The translations under genes and the position numbers were made by a program. This document shows positions 23,501 to 34,648 of a stretch of 64,000 nt of DNA, piece after piece (the first letter of the stretch is position 1; each line of letters starts with the position of its first letter). The stretch covers positions 7,254,001 through 7,318,000 of the forward strand of contig CM073193.1 in NCBI GenBank assembly GCA_037042915.1, read 5' to 3'. The notes under the pieces were generated by a model. That model was not told the origin of the DNA. It saw only the letters and a program-made list of their open reading frames with translations, and did no database searches. The DNA is from Auricularia sp. M13 (Eukaryota > Basidiomycota > Agaricomycetes > Auriculariales > Auriculariaceae).

Positions 23501-25040
23501 ATGAGCGACGTCGCAGCCCTCCGCCAACGATACGAGGCCGCCGGTCAAGGCCACCTCTTCACGTTCTGGGACAAGCTGGACGCTGCCGAGCGCGATGCGC
23601 TCGTCCGCCAGCTGAGCGCCCTGGACGTCGAGCGCGTCAACCGCGTGTACCGCAAGGCTGTGAGCAGCGACTCGCCCACAGACGCCACGAGCCCCCGAGA
23701 GGGCATTGCGCCGCTGCCGGACGACGCGTTGGACTCGACGCTGGACGCGTCGCCGGACCAGATTGCGCAGTGGCAGGACACCGGTCTCCGTGCGATCGCC
23801 CGCGGCGAGGTCGGCGTCCTGCTCATGGCTGGTGGCCAGGGTACCAGGCTGGGCAGTTCGGCACCCAAGGGCTGTTACGACATTGGCCTCCCGTCTCACA
23901 AGACCCTATTCGAGTACCAGGCCCAGCGTATCACGTCTCTGCAGCGCCTGGCATCCAAGCTCGGCGACAACGCCGTCATTCCATGGTATGTCATGACCAG
24001 CGGGCCCACGCGTCCAGAGACACAGGCGTTCTTCGAGAAACACCATTATTTTGGCCTCGACCGCAAGAACGTCATATTCTTCGAGCAAGGTACTCGCCGT
24101 CAGCTGATGACCCCCGGCCAGGCTAACAGTTCATCCAGGCACCCTGCCGTGTCTTTCAATGGACGGCAAGATTCTGTTAGAGACTCCATCGAGAATCGCG
24201 GTCGCCCCTGACGGCAACGGTGGTCTCTATGCTGCATTGCGCGCGCCGCTCTCGCCGGATAACCCCAAGCAGTCTGTCATAGCCGACCTCGCCTCCCGCA
24301 AGATTCGGTACCTTCACGCATACTGCGTCGACAACTGCCTGGTCCGTGTGGCCGACCCCGTCTTCCTTGGCTCCTGCATCGCCAAATCGTGCGATTGCGG
24401 TGCCAAAGTTGTCCGCAAGACGGTACCCACCGAGTCCGTCGGCGTCGTCGTTCGACGCGGCACCGGCAGCCCACCCAAGTTCGAGGTCGTCGAGTACTCA
24501 GAAATAACACCTGAGGACGCAAACAGGCGCGACGCCAAGAAGCCCAATGAGCTTGCCTTCCGCGCGGCCAACATCGCCAATCATTTCTACACGACGTCTT
24601 TCCTCAACAACGTCGAATCCTTCGAGGAGCAGATGGCCTTCCACATCGCGCGCAAGAAGATTGGTTGCGTCGATCTCGAGACAGGCGACTCTATCAAGCC
24701 CACAAAGCCAAACGGGATGAAACTGGAAATGTTTGTCTTCGACGTCTTCCCGTTCGCCCAGCACTTCAATGTGTTGGAGGTGGCGAGAGAGGACGAGTTT
24801 AGCCCCCTCAAAAACGCGCCTGGGACGGGCTCCGACGACCCAGACACCAGCCGCCGCGACCTGCTCGCGCAGCACAAGCGCTGGCTGGAGGCGGCAGGGG
24901 CCAAACTTGCCGACGGCGTCGAAATCGAGATTTCGCCGCTTGTGTCTTATGGCGGCGAGGGGCTCGACTCGCTCCGTGGCAAGACGTTCACCAAGAGCGG
25001 CCATGTGGAGGCGTTGGAGGAGTTTGCTGCTCTTGCATGA
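23501..25040 (+). CDS. UAP1: UDP-N-acetylglucosamine pyrophosphorylase
   Basis: The enzyme joins GlcNAc-1-phosphate and UTP into UDP-GlcNAc, the precursor for chitin, N-glycans and GPI anchors, in the cytosol. The start MSDVAALRQRYEAAGQGHLF (23501) is followed by one intron at about 24092-24139. The nucleotide-binding signature LLMAGGQGTRLG is at about residues 108-119, followed by the APKG loop and SHKTLFEYQAQRI. Then come VIPWYVMTSGPT, FFEQGTLPC (across the intron), GNGGLYAAL, YLHAYCVDNCLVRVADPVFL, VVEYSEI, FRAANIANHFYT and MKLEMFVFDVF, and the end ISPLVSYGGEGLD. This is the complete eukaryotic UAP pattern at a normal length of about 495 residues. It stands in the unique centre of the inverted duplication, convergent with the taxilin-like gene. 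Confidence 0.95.
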
Positions 25041-25295
25041 TGATTCAGTTACGAATGGACTACCACCTTCGGCGCCGCCGACCTTCTCCTGCTGCTTGTC
25101 GTTACGACCGTTCGTTTGCTTGGACTGCTTTCCCAGCCGTAGTTGCTGTCGTCACCCATGGACCTTTTCCCGCTCTTCCACTCATTACTGGTTACCCCTG
25201 TATGAGCCTAGTTACCAGCTTCGTTCTGCTATCATAGTTAGAGCGCACACCCTCTCGATTGCACGATATATACACATGCTGAAAGAGGCAACGTG

Positions 25296-27218
25296 CTAAG
25301 ATCCACCACTACCACCACCGCCGCCGCCAGCAGCAGGCACTGCAGAAGGCGGAGGCGCTGCAGCAACTGGCGCTACTGCGGGGGTGGATGCTGCTGGAGC
25401 TGCAGCATTCGCCGACGAGTCAACTGTCCGACCACGCTTGGCTAGCTCGATGCTCAAGAACTCGAAAAGCTTCGTTGTGCGTTCGCTCGACGGCTGCAGA
25501 GCATTCGGTTCAGGCTGACGCAACGGAAAAGTTGATCAGACGCACTTCTTTGCAACAAGCTATGAGTTTGTCCATGAGTCGCTGTTGCGAGCCTTGTGTA
25601 TCTTCGAGCTGCTTTCGAAGCTCGATGCACTGCGGGGAATCAGTCAGCGATAGTGGCGGATGTAACGGCGGTACTCACCTCCGTCTCGTTTGCAGCATGC
25701 CGCTGTCGCTCTGTCTCGATGATGTGCTTCTGCTCCTCGACGCGCGCTTTGGCAAGCAGGACCTCGAGTTCCTTGCTCCGGATGACGCATTCGAAATGCT
25801 TCTCCCGCAACTCGTACTGTCGCAATATGTCCTTCAGACGTTCTCGAGCTATGCCGTCGAGTATGTCTTCGGCCACCTTCCGCGTCCTAATTCAGGTGGT
25901 CAAAAGTGGAACCAGTAACATGTCGATGCTACAAACTCTGTAGGGTTCTCGGACCACACTTTCTTGAGCTTATGGCGAAGATGCTCAGGTATTTCATCCT
26001 GAAAACGAGAAATATGAGTTCAATTGCGGGACAGAGCTACCAGAGGTGCGCGTACCATATCTGGAGTTGTGAGATCCATCATCTCCACGGCGAGGATCTC
26101 ATCCGCATCCTCGATGCATGCCTCTTCCGGCGTCTCTTCTTCGTGCAGCGTGCGTCCCATGTAGGTAAACATAAAACGCATTGGAGAAGGTGTCGGTGAG
26201 CCGGACTTCTTCGCAGGTGGGCTACCCTCCATACGGTCCGTCCACGCGTTGAAGAGCCGTGAAAGCTTCGTCTTGCGGTTGATCTTGAAGAAGAGCTCGG
26301 CGCGGTACTTGCATACAACCTTGACTACAATGTCTCCAGTTTCTGCAACGCCTTCGCGTGTCTCGAGTTGTTTTCCTCGCGCCTTGGACATACGCCGTTC
26401 CGCGTCCAACTTCATTGCCTCCAACTGACAAGCAATGTGTGAGCAGGATCAGGCTGAGCCAGATATGCTTAAATACGCACCTCTGCCTGGGTGTCTGCAT
26501 GGGCTTTCTCCTTCCGCGCAATATCATCCTGGATGTGTGATCAAGATCGCGTGACATGGCCGCCTCCGTTGGATTGTGCGTACCCGCAATCGCTTGTTCT
26601 CCTGTGGGGCGAGTCAGCGCGTGTTCAGAAACAGTAAAGTAAGTACATACCTTCTGAAGCTCACGGCCAACGTTCTCGAGGCGCGTCTTGGCCTGGTTTG
26701 CCTTGGTCAGCTGGGATTTGGACGCGTCCTTGTCCTTTGTGAGCTTCTGCTTCTCCTTGGCATGTTCCCGTTCAATACGCTTCATTTCTTGATACTGCCA
26801 GCAATGCCGCAGGGTGAGTGCGATCGCGATGCGCGGAGCGGGCGGTGGCACAGACCATGTCGATGTATTTTGCATGAATCGCGTTCTCTGTGAGACCCTT
26901 CATGGACTGCCGTGCCTCCTCCACTGTGAAATTTCGCACGCGTGAGCGAACGCCAGAGCGCGCGGCGCAACACTCACTAACGCGGCGCTCCTCTTCCTCG
27001 CCATGGACCTCCTCCTCCTCCAGAGCCGCAATCCGGTTGCGCACGCTCTCGTACATGGTTGCAGGGTCTGGCGGCTCTGCTTTCTTCTTGCCACCGGCCT
27101 TATTGCCGTTCGGGGCGGCGCTGGCGGCCGGGGCGGCCTTGGGCGGCGCTGGCGGGAGCGTCGCCGGCGGCTGGCCTAGGGGCTGCTGCTGCTTCGCGGC
27201 AGTCGACGCGCCGTTCAT
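25296..27218 (-). CDS. Taxilin-like coiled-coil protein with an inserted SUMO/Rad60-like domain
   Basis: About eight exons from MNGASTAAKQQQPLGQ (27218), which opens a Pro/Ala-rich N-terminus. The exons then read ATMYESVRNRIAALEEEEV, VEEARQSMKGLTENAIH and YQEMKRIEREHAKEKQKLT. The taxilin-type centre TRLENVGRELQKENKRLR follows, then DDIARKEKAHADTQAE. One exon (26424 down to 26059) starts as coiled coil and continues into a ubiquitin-fold pattern: DIVVKVVCKYRAELFFKINR, KTKLSRLFNAWTDRMEG, MRFMFTYMGRTL, ACIEDADEILAVEMMDL, which is strikingly SUMO-like. After it come DEIPEHLRHKLKKVWSE, then the taxilin motif RQYELREKHFECVIRSKELE and a coiled coil. The tail is rich in Ala/Pro and ends in a Gly/Ser run at 25296. 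No C-terminal di-Gly, so it is not a conjugated modifier. Taxilins bind syntaxins in vesicle traffic. Exon joins keep frame, but the combination is unusual. Confidence 0.72.
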
Positions 27219-27725
27219 CGGGAAAAGTGAGTTCTGGCAGGGACTCGAGCTCAGACTGGCCACGCGAGAATAGACGTCAAGGGCAGCGAGCGTTCGTTTG
27301 TCAATACCAAACCATGCGGAGACAATCGCGTTCGGGATATTTCGCCTCTTGCCCTCTCACATCCACCACCCCGGACACTACTCGCATTTCTTCAATTATC
27401 ACTGGATTTTCCTCACCAATACTTACCGGCATTCAGGCTGCTTGCAACGACGCGGGTCCAATTGTTGCTGGCAGCTGCACTGGACTCAACCACATTTCCG
27501 GCACAGTGTCACGTCACATCGCTTCTGCTCTATTCACCGCCTTTTTCCAACTCGTTTTGAATGGACTTGGGACGAATGATACTGTACTATTCATTGGGAC
27601 AATGGACCATCGAAGCACCACGACTAACAGTATCCTCGGCATCACTCGGCGTCAGCTTCAACGTCAGGCGCCGGGTCAGACTCCTCGCGTTTGAAGGAAG
27701 AATGCTGCTCGTCGGTCAGGGCAAC
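27219..27725. other. Intergenic
   Basis: About 0.5 kb with the taxilin-like promoter and the 3' side of WSC copy B. Open frames here show no protein-like pattern. Confidence 0.5.
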
Positions 27726-28572
27726 TCACTGGCTACAATTGAAATGCAAGCGCACCTTGTAAAGCTGGACACGATGACCGGCGCCGCACGTCAACCGGCT
27801 GTCGCCCGTGCATGCCATGTTGCACTCGCTGCTGGATTTGCTCGAGGGCTTCTTGCCGTTCTTGTAGCCCTTGCCGCACATGCACTCGTTCGCGTACTCG
27901 ACGCCCGCGAGCTTATACCCCTTGGAGCGGCAGAGCGTCGTGCACGCGAGCGGCGTGTTGTTCTGGAGCTCGAACACATTGGTACTCGCAAGGAGGTTCT
28001 CGCCGAGGGTTGGGTCGAGGACGCAGCTGACGGCGACACTCCACCCGCTGGCAAGCTTGGGTTTTGAGGTGCTAGGCTTGGGCTTCTTGCCGGCCAGCTT
28101 CGAGTTGGAGTAGACGGTGCTGCTGGTGTGACCGCCGCACATGATCTTGAGGTCTCCGGAGCACGGCCTGTCGCACTCCTTCTTGCTGCGCGACCTGATC
28201 TTGGGCGACGAGGAGCCGCACCAGCACTCGGTACCGAGCCTGAGTGCGGCGTAACCGTATCCGTTGTTTGCGCAGAGCGTCAGGCAAGCCTTGGGAGTGT
28301 TCTTCCCCAGGAGGACGTTGCGCTGGAGGCTGAGCTGCCCGGACGACGAGAAGACGCGCTGGTTGCCGCTGTCGGTCGTGCAGGACGACTTGACCTGTTG
28401 GAGCGTAAGAGATGATCTAGACTCCCGGACGTGTTATACTCACCGACCATCCGCTGGGGAGCGACGGAGCTTGTGCTTCGATTTCGCTGGTGCTGTTACG
28501 TGCGACAATGGTCAATGCGGAAGCACTGGATGCGATCGCCAGGACGAGTGCAAGGATCTGAGAAGAGAACAT
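27726..28572 (-). CDS. Secreted protein with two WSC domains, copy B
   Basis: Mirror copy of the gene at 22234-23050. The signal peptide (MFSSQILALVLAIASSASA), the intron position and both WSC domains are the same; the second reads CVLDPTLGENLLAST. Only about five residues differ in the shared part. The stop codon of copy A (TAG after VQLY) is AAG here, so the frame runs nine residues further (KVRLHFNCSQ) to a stop at 27726. The extension adds a cysteine. It is divergently transcribed from LPMO copy B. The promoter-proximal 180 bases are also nearly the same as in copy A, so expression is probably alike. Confidence 0.87.
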
Positions 28573-28631
28573 GGCGATGCTTTGAAGGCAGGCGTGTTCG
28601 AGCTGACGAACCTTTCGACTTGTCGGGCTTG

Positions 28632-28640
28632 CTATTTATC
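28632..28640 (-). promoter_or_regulatory. TATA-like element of WSC copy B
   Basis: GATAAATAG on the minus strand, 60 bases before the ATG at 28572; same as in copy A. Confidence 0.4.
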
Positions 28641-30072
28641 TTCGTTTCGATTCGCTCGGCGATGCATGCCTCGATGTTGGTGCGACCTTGGCCATTGCAC
28701 GTCGACGTCCCGTGCGCCCAGCCACGACTCGCCAAGATGCCAGGAAAATCCAGGCTCCCCTCACGTCATCTGCACAACCTCTTTTCTCGAATCGTCTTCT
28801 AACAGTACTTTGATTATCGATGTAAAGAGACGCTACAATGGCATACATGTTGTATTCACCGAGGTGTGTGTGATATTAAACTACACGAGGATGAAGTTAT
28901 TTGCTCTGCACACCGTTCCCCTCCTACGCCGAGCCTGCTCGTCTGTGCTCATGTGTAGATCATCCGCACCTGTGAGTACACACGATCGCGGGATTTCTCG
29001 TCCCGCCGCGGAGCATAGGCTGCATAGCCATGCTGAGCCACATTCGGTTCTGACTAGCATAGCTCCAGCCTAGAGGAAATATTTAATTTTGTAACTTCTG
29101 AGCTTGACTGGACCGTCTCTATGTTGTAGATTACTGCTGAGAGAATTACACTGACAGGCTGCAAGGCCCGCCGGCCATTGCCGGTCTCGCCTTCGGAAGC
29201 CTCTAGCCTCACTCGTAACACCCACTCCCAGTAGCGTCAATGGTTTCGTGTCCTTCATGCGTCATTGGTCATACCTCCACGCAGATGCCTGGGCACATGC
29301 GTGCCGTAACTGCCGTTATCTATCCGCCTGCGGATGGCTGTCTTTGTCCTCGAGAAATTTCCTGTCCCAGGTTGCCAGCAACATCCGGGCCCCCGCCTTG
29401 TGACGTAGCCGTCGAATCCTTCATTCAGACTGTCATCATTCGAGACTACTCAAGGGCAGACATTAATATTCACGGGCAACGTGTATCCGATGCGATGGAT
29501 CTTTTACGACGAGTACAGTGCATTCATCAGCTGCCCGAGCGCTTCCCTCGGCCACACTTTCTCATATTCAGCCTTCGCGCTTATGATTTCCTGTGCGTTG
29601 ACGCCCGGACACTGCGATTCACGCCGTGTGGTGGCGCTTCGCCAAAATCCCTCAACACCAATACTGCTGTTGTGGAACGGAATCAACGTAGACCAGCCTC
29701 CTTGTTCTGGACGTCCTATGACTGATTGACAGCCAGCCCCATACTATGTGCTTGCATGACTCGCACGACCACCAGGGATCGCGTCTTTGCGGCACTTGCA
29801 CACCTGAGCGTCTGCCATGGCTCCCCGAGTTATCTAATTGCTCTAAGCCACCGCCGCCTACAGGTCCCATGTTAGCGCCGCGGTTATATCGCTTTGTTCG
29901 CTTTTACTCCATGTTCAGCTTACCATGTACTCGTGGCATTGTTATACCGGGCAACGTCTCCCACTCATCATGCGCTTCGGTCGAACGTGCCCGGTGACAT
30001 TGCCTACATGTTTGCCTTAGCCTGCGGTATCCTTCGGTCATCTTGATTATGATTTTTATACAGTGCTATGAC

Positions 30073-30079
30073 TATAAAT
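30073..30079 (+). promoter_or_regulatory. TATA box of LPMO copy B
   Basis: TATAAAT about 50 bases upstream of the ATG at 30129. Confidence 0.5.
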
Positions 30080-30128
30080 CGACAGGCATCGTGGCAAACC
30101 GTTTTCACATTGCAAATTACCCTTCAGC

Positions 30129-32020
30129 ATGCTTCGCACTATTGCTACTGTTGCCGCCTTTGGCGTTCTTGCCCACGCCCACATTGCACCGTGGGGAGCA
30201 GGCATGTACTGCAAGAACGTGAGTAATGCTGGCATTATAACATATCTCGATGTCCACCTTGCTGAATCTACGTATGTAGGGGTGCGTTCACATCCTGGCC
30301 GTCCATTTGTGTTGAATGGCTGATGTGGGTCAGACTCTCAAACCAAGACCAGCCGAACAACAATGAGATCGGTATTGGGATAGACCTTCTTCCTCTGGAC
30401 AAATCTCACCTCAGCCACCAGTGAACCCGCTGTGGAACCTGACCTTCAACGACTGGTGCATTAGTCACGATAGCCATGCAATCGATAGCTTACCTTACTT
30501 CAGGTTCATGCACGGTCAGTGCAGGAACTTCCCCCTCCCGCCGGAGAATTCCTTGAGCTGTGAGTGTTGATACATCTCGGAAGATGTGCTGCTTTTCTCA
30601 TCTCAATTAGTCCTGCTGGTGGCTCATTTACGGTCGAGATGGCGGTAAGATGATGTCTTAATGGAACACGGAGTTACTGAGCTGGGCATACAGGGCAACC
30701 GTGGCCAGACGACTCTATCATTCGGTAAGCATCGGCGAGCAGCCGCTGCAAGTACCCATGCTCATCGTTGACCTCAGGTGGTCAATTCACCAGTGAATGG
30801 CCTGGTAAGCTTCCTCATATACACCGACCCTTCAATCCCAACGTGTTTGTCTTCTAGATGGGCAAGGTAAACAACCCATATCACAGGCGCTCACTATAGC
30901 TACTGACGTTTCTCCAATAATTAGAGCACCCGGAATACGAGGACGGTAGCTGGCCGCCCGAGACCTGCATCACTTCACCGAATCTCCACACCTTCAATGA
31001 GACGGATGCTGCAGGGTACGTCAACCTTCCTGGTGCATAGCGAGAACTAATCAGGTCGCCTGCCATCTCAGCTCTGTTTTTGCCATCGCGTACAAGAGCG
31101 ACATCGCCCAGGTAGCGTTCGACGACCTGGTCGTGTTCACGCAGGCCCCGCAGTACGTCCCATCGATGTTCTCTGAGAAACATATCGTGCTGATCCACTC
31201 GCAGCACGCCCTGGAAGCGCGTGACGAGCTTCGACGTTCCAGCGAATCTCCCAGCTTGTCCCGCGGGCGGTTGCATCTGCGCTGTGAGTATTTCATTTGC
31301 GAGCCCTCTGCTGTCATAGGCTAACACGCAATGCTTCAGTGGGGTTGGAGTGAGTTTTGTGCCATCCAAAAGCATCATATATACTGATAGGTTCCCAGTT
31401 CCTAACAATTGCGGAGGTTCGTACAAAGGATTCCAGTGAATTATTCGACTGAAATTATGCGGTCACTCTGCAGAACCCAACGTACGTCAAAGTTTGTTAC
31501 GATCCTGCGAAATATTCTAACAGGTGATGCAAGATGTACATGGCGCCCTGGAAGTGCACGGTGACCGGAGCGAAGCCCAACGCGCCCAAGCTCGCAACGC
31601 CCAAGGATCCGGTGTGGTGCGAGTACGTCGATCGTTCCCTACCAAGATGGCAGCTCCGCAAACTCACCGCTGTTCGCAGGGGCAACACCGGCGCGTGCGT
31701 TACTGGTGCGAAGAAGATGATAGCGTGGCATCAGGTCAGTGCCTCCAATGTTGCTTGAAAACATCTCACGTGACCGTGCGAAAGCTCGACGGCAACAACG
31801 TCTTCACGGACGGCCAGCCTCCTCAGGCCGACGGGCAGGCTCGCAGCCCTGGTGCGCCCTTTACGTACATCTTCACTCGCATTATATACTGAAGATGTGC
31901 TGGCGGTGCAGGCTACAACGCGAAGATGGGCTTCAACCCCGGTATGCCGCAACGACACTCTGACATGGTCCCGATGCTGACTGGACTATAGGTGCTCAGA
32001 ACGACATCTTCGTCTCTTAA
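30129..32020 (+). CDS. AA14-family lytic polysaccharide monooxygenase, copy B (one frame break)
   Basis: Paralogue of 18818-20703 with the same intron plan. The signal peptide [17 protein letters not shown] leads to the copper-site [13 protein letters not shown], then [132 protein letters not shown] and [19 protein letters not shown], stop at 32020. At 30531-30535 the C run has five bases where copy A has six, which shifts the frame of FPPPAGEF if the usual GTGAGT donor is used. A GTGTTG donor four bases further on would restore frame with an altered short stretch. It is therefore either slightly broken, alternatively spliced, or carries a consensus error. The rest is conserved, including the C-terminal His/Gln region. 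Confidence 0.72.
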
Positions 32021-32396
32021 AGTAATGCAGACACCATCGAGACTAGAGTCATTATAATGTATCTGGTTTTCGTTGAGCTCTCGCACATCAATATTATTGA
32101 CAATATTAGGAACGCGACAGTGATTATTTTGAGCCGATAAGACTGAAATTGCATGCAGCGGTGTGCGCATCAGCAAGCAATCTCAAGGCTCCTTCGCGAT
32201 TCACCTGCGTACAAGTTACGTCGAAGTCAGTTCTTGTCAATTACAACGCCAGAAACTACTTGGAGCCTCAAACTCAGGTCTTTGGCAAGAGAAACCTGAC
32301 GTCAGCAAACCCTGCTACGGGCCCGTCATCGTGTTTTGCACCAACTCTTGGCAGCTTATTTTACTACACTTGCAAGATGTAAAAAATATTAATAAC
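32021..32396. other. Intergenic, convergent 3' ends
   Basis: 376 bases between the ends of LPMO copy B (rightward) and the TPR gene (leftward). No feature seen. Confidence 0.5.
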
Positions 32397-34599
32397 TCAT
32401 TCGTCCTTTCGGGAATCCATGTCCTCGCTCTCGGAAAGGGAGAGCGTCTCATCCTCACTTTTGCTGACCGTGGTTTCAGTGTCGCCGTCAGCAAGCGCAG
32501 CCGCAATGAGGGCGTCGGCTTCCGCATCGAGCGCGGGCAGATGGACGGCAGCGAGCCACGCAAGCACCACCTCAACCCTGGGACCGTGCATGGCAAAGTT
32601 CAAGGACGATGGCGAGCGCGGGTCAACGTCGGTGGCGCGGTTGCTGACGACGGCGCGCGCGCACGCCAGGGGCGAGCCCGCCTCGGCTTCACCTGCAAGC
32701 TCGGGCGACGCCCAGCGACACGCTGCCAGGCGGTCCAGTATCTCGAGGAACTCGGCCTGCGCCATGCTCCTTGCGGGCAGGAAGACGGGGTAGCCCTCGA
32801 GGCCGTCGACAAGGCCGAGGCAGCGGACAAGCGCAGGGTGCAGCGCGGTGAAATCGCCGAGGAGTAGGTGCGCGATCAGGATGCTGAAGTGCGCTTCGAC
32901 GATGAGCGGATGGTATGTCGAGAACGGCATGTCACTGGGCGTGGAGGCGTCACGCGGAACGAGCGCGGTTGACTCGGAGTCGGACAGAGACGCCGATGAA
33001 GGGTTATCGAAGTGGGCGAGGAAGCGCTCGGCGTCGCGGATTGCCTTGCGGGAGAGGGCCTCCACGGACTCCTTGAGCTCAGCGTCGCCACCCATCCGCG
33101 CTCGGTAGGCCGCGACCTTCTCAGTATCGCGGGGTCCCAAGGGCCCATCGGGTTGTCCGATCTCGAGTCCTCCGTATCGCCCATTTTCGATATAACTCAA
33201 CCGCATATCCGCGCCTGAATCTCCAAGCCCAGGCTTGCGAACTTGCTCGAGCTGGAGGACGACGCGCTCAACAAGGCAGACGGCATGCTGAAGATATGCG
33301 GCGCCGCGGAGGAATAGCAGTTGTAGTTCAATTGGCTCTGGGTCCGGGGGAGGTGGGTCGGGCGCTGCAGTCCCGTCCGGCGGCGCCTGGCCATTGAGTT
33401 TTGCTTTCGCCTTAGTTTTCGTGGTGGTGCGTTTATTCTTGCCGGTGCGGTGCTTTGGCTCCGCGGTGGCATGAGCGTACCGAGCTTTACGGGCGGCGCG
33501 CGCTTCCTTGAGGGCGTGGGTGAAGTCGCGCACGGCCTTGGCATACTCTTCGCGAAAACAGTATACAATGCCTCTCGTACGAAAGTATTCGAGGTGCTGC
33601 GGTCTCGCATTGATGAGCTGGTCGAGGATCTGAGTCGTTGTCGACTCTGCTAGCTGTCTGTGCGAGTATAAGCGTGAGATATGGTATTTGGGCTTGCTCT
33701 TCAAGGCGCACCTGGAGGGAATCTTTTCGTGGAAAAAATGTACATATTGTGCGTCGGGGTCAGCAGGGTCTATGCGTGTGAGTGTCAGCGGTCGGAGGAG
33801 CTGAAAAAAGAAGCAGAGCTGTACGGACCGACAGCAAGCACGCGCTCGGCAATATCATCGAGTGAGGTGGCACCTTGCATGACCATGACGCTGGCAGCAA
33901 TTTCATCCGTTCTGTATGCTTGTGCGAGCCGCTGTACGGCCAGAGCGCGCAGCCGGTGGGCGCGGGTGGCGCTCATGGTGACGGTGCGACCACAGTTGTT
34001 GGCTGGCTCGCCAAAGATATTGCCACCGTTGGCCCAGGAGCTGGAGGCGAGTGTGGCAGCTGACAGGCCGGAAGCAGCGCGTATTGCAAGGTCTGTGGCC
34101 TCTTCGACGAGCCTGCGCACTGTGAGCACTGAGCGAAAAACGCCAGGATCTATGGGCGGCTGGGACAGTCTGGGACGCGAGGATGGGGTTGGGGGTGCGT
34201 CGGGCGGGCTGTTCGAGCGGCCGTTGGGAGCGTCATTCTGGCGCGGGAGCGAGAGCGTAGCGGGATCGCAGTTGAGGACGAAGAGGGACTCGAGCAGCTC
34301 GACGGGGAGCTGCAGCCAGGGGCCCTGTACACGAAAAGTAAATTATAAGCAGAAAGAAAGTAAATAAAAGTAACAAGACTCGCGTGGTAGGACGAGATGT
34401 ACTTCCAGTGCTTGTTGCGCGAGATGCAGAGCACGGGCCGGCCGTCGTCGAGCGCGGCGTCGGGGGCGGCGGTAGCAGCGGCGGCGGCGGGCGCGGCCTT
34501 CTTGGCGCGCTTCTTCTTCTTCTTCTTGGCCTGGCCGCCGGCGTCTGGCGCGGGCAGCGCGTCCGGCTCGGGCAGCAACGGAGCTTGCGGAGGAGCCAT
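32397..34599 (-). CDS. Conserved TPR-containing protein of unknown role
   Basis: The start MAPPQAPLLPEPDALPAP (34599) leads to a Lys-rich nuclear-signal-like run (KKKKKKRAKK) and an Ala-rich linker. A conserved block follows (GRPVLCISRNKHWKYISSYH, then after an intron GPWLQLPVELLESLFVLN). The next parts are a helical domain (RRLVEEATDLAIRAASGLSA), HIDPADPDAQYVHFFHEKIP, and TPR helices (ARPQHLEYFRTRGIVYCFRE, EYAKAVRDFTHALKEARAA). A long helical C-terminal half contains FSILIAHLLLGDFTALHP, and an acidic Ser/Glu tail ends at 32397. About 650 residues, three or more introns. The mix of basic N-terminus, TPR pair and acidic tail suggests a nuclear scaffold, but I do not know its function. Its start lies 50 bases from that of the MPP gene on the other strand. 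Confidence 0.75.
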
Positions 34600-34648
34600 G
34601 CCGCCGGCGGAGCCCGAATCCCGCGCGCGTTCTCTGCTTTCTGCCGCG

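Larger units (their letters stand above)
28573..30128. other. Divergent promoter region of WSC B and LPMO B
   Basis: About 1.55 kb, related to 20704-22233. Shared blocks can be seen near 29340-29430 (against about 21410-21500) but with many substitutions and indels. No gene supported. Confidence 0.7.
27735..32020. repeat. Right arm of a large inverted duplication
   Basis: Reverse-complement partner of 18818-23064, with the same gene pair in mirror order. The near-identical tract is about 27735-28745; beyond it similarity falls through the intergenic region and the LPMO gene. Confidence 0.9.

Noticed and set aside
26059-26335. A free-standing SUMO gene
   Set aside because: There is no di-Gly end or start codon context, and the exon is continuous with coiled coil of the taxilin-like gene.
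27059-27694. 211-codon plus-strand frame
   Set aside because: It starts antisense to the taxilin-like N-terminus and crosses intergenic sequence; no protein pattern.
18818-32020. Inverted duplication as an assembly artefact (false palindrome)
   Set aside because: The arms differ at many positions and have separate indels and intron changes, which a simple assembly fold-back would not produce.
32163-32867. 234-codon plus-strand frame
   Set aside because: Most of it is antisense to the TPR gene C-terminus.
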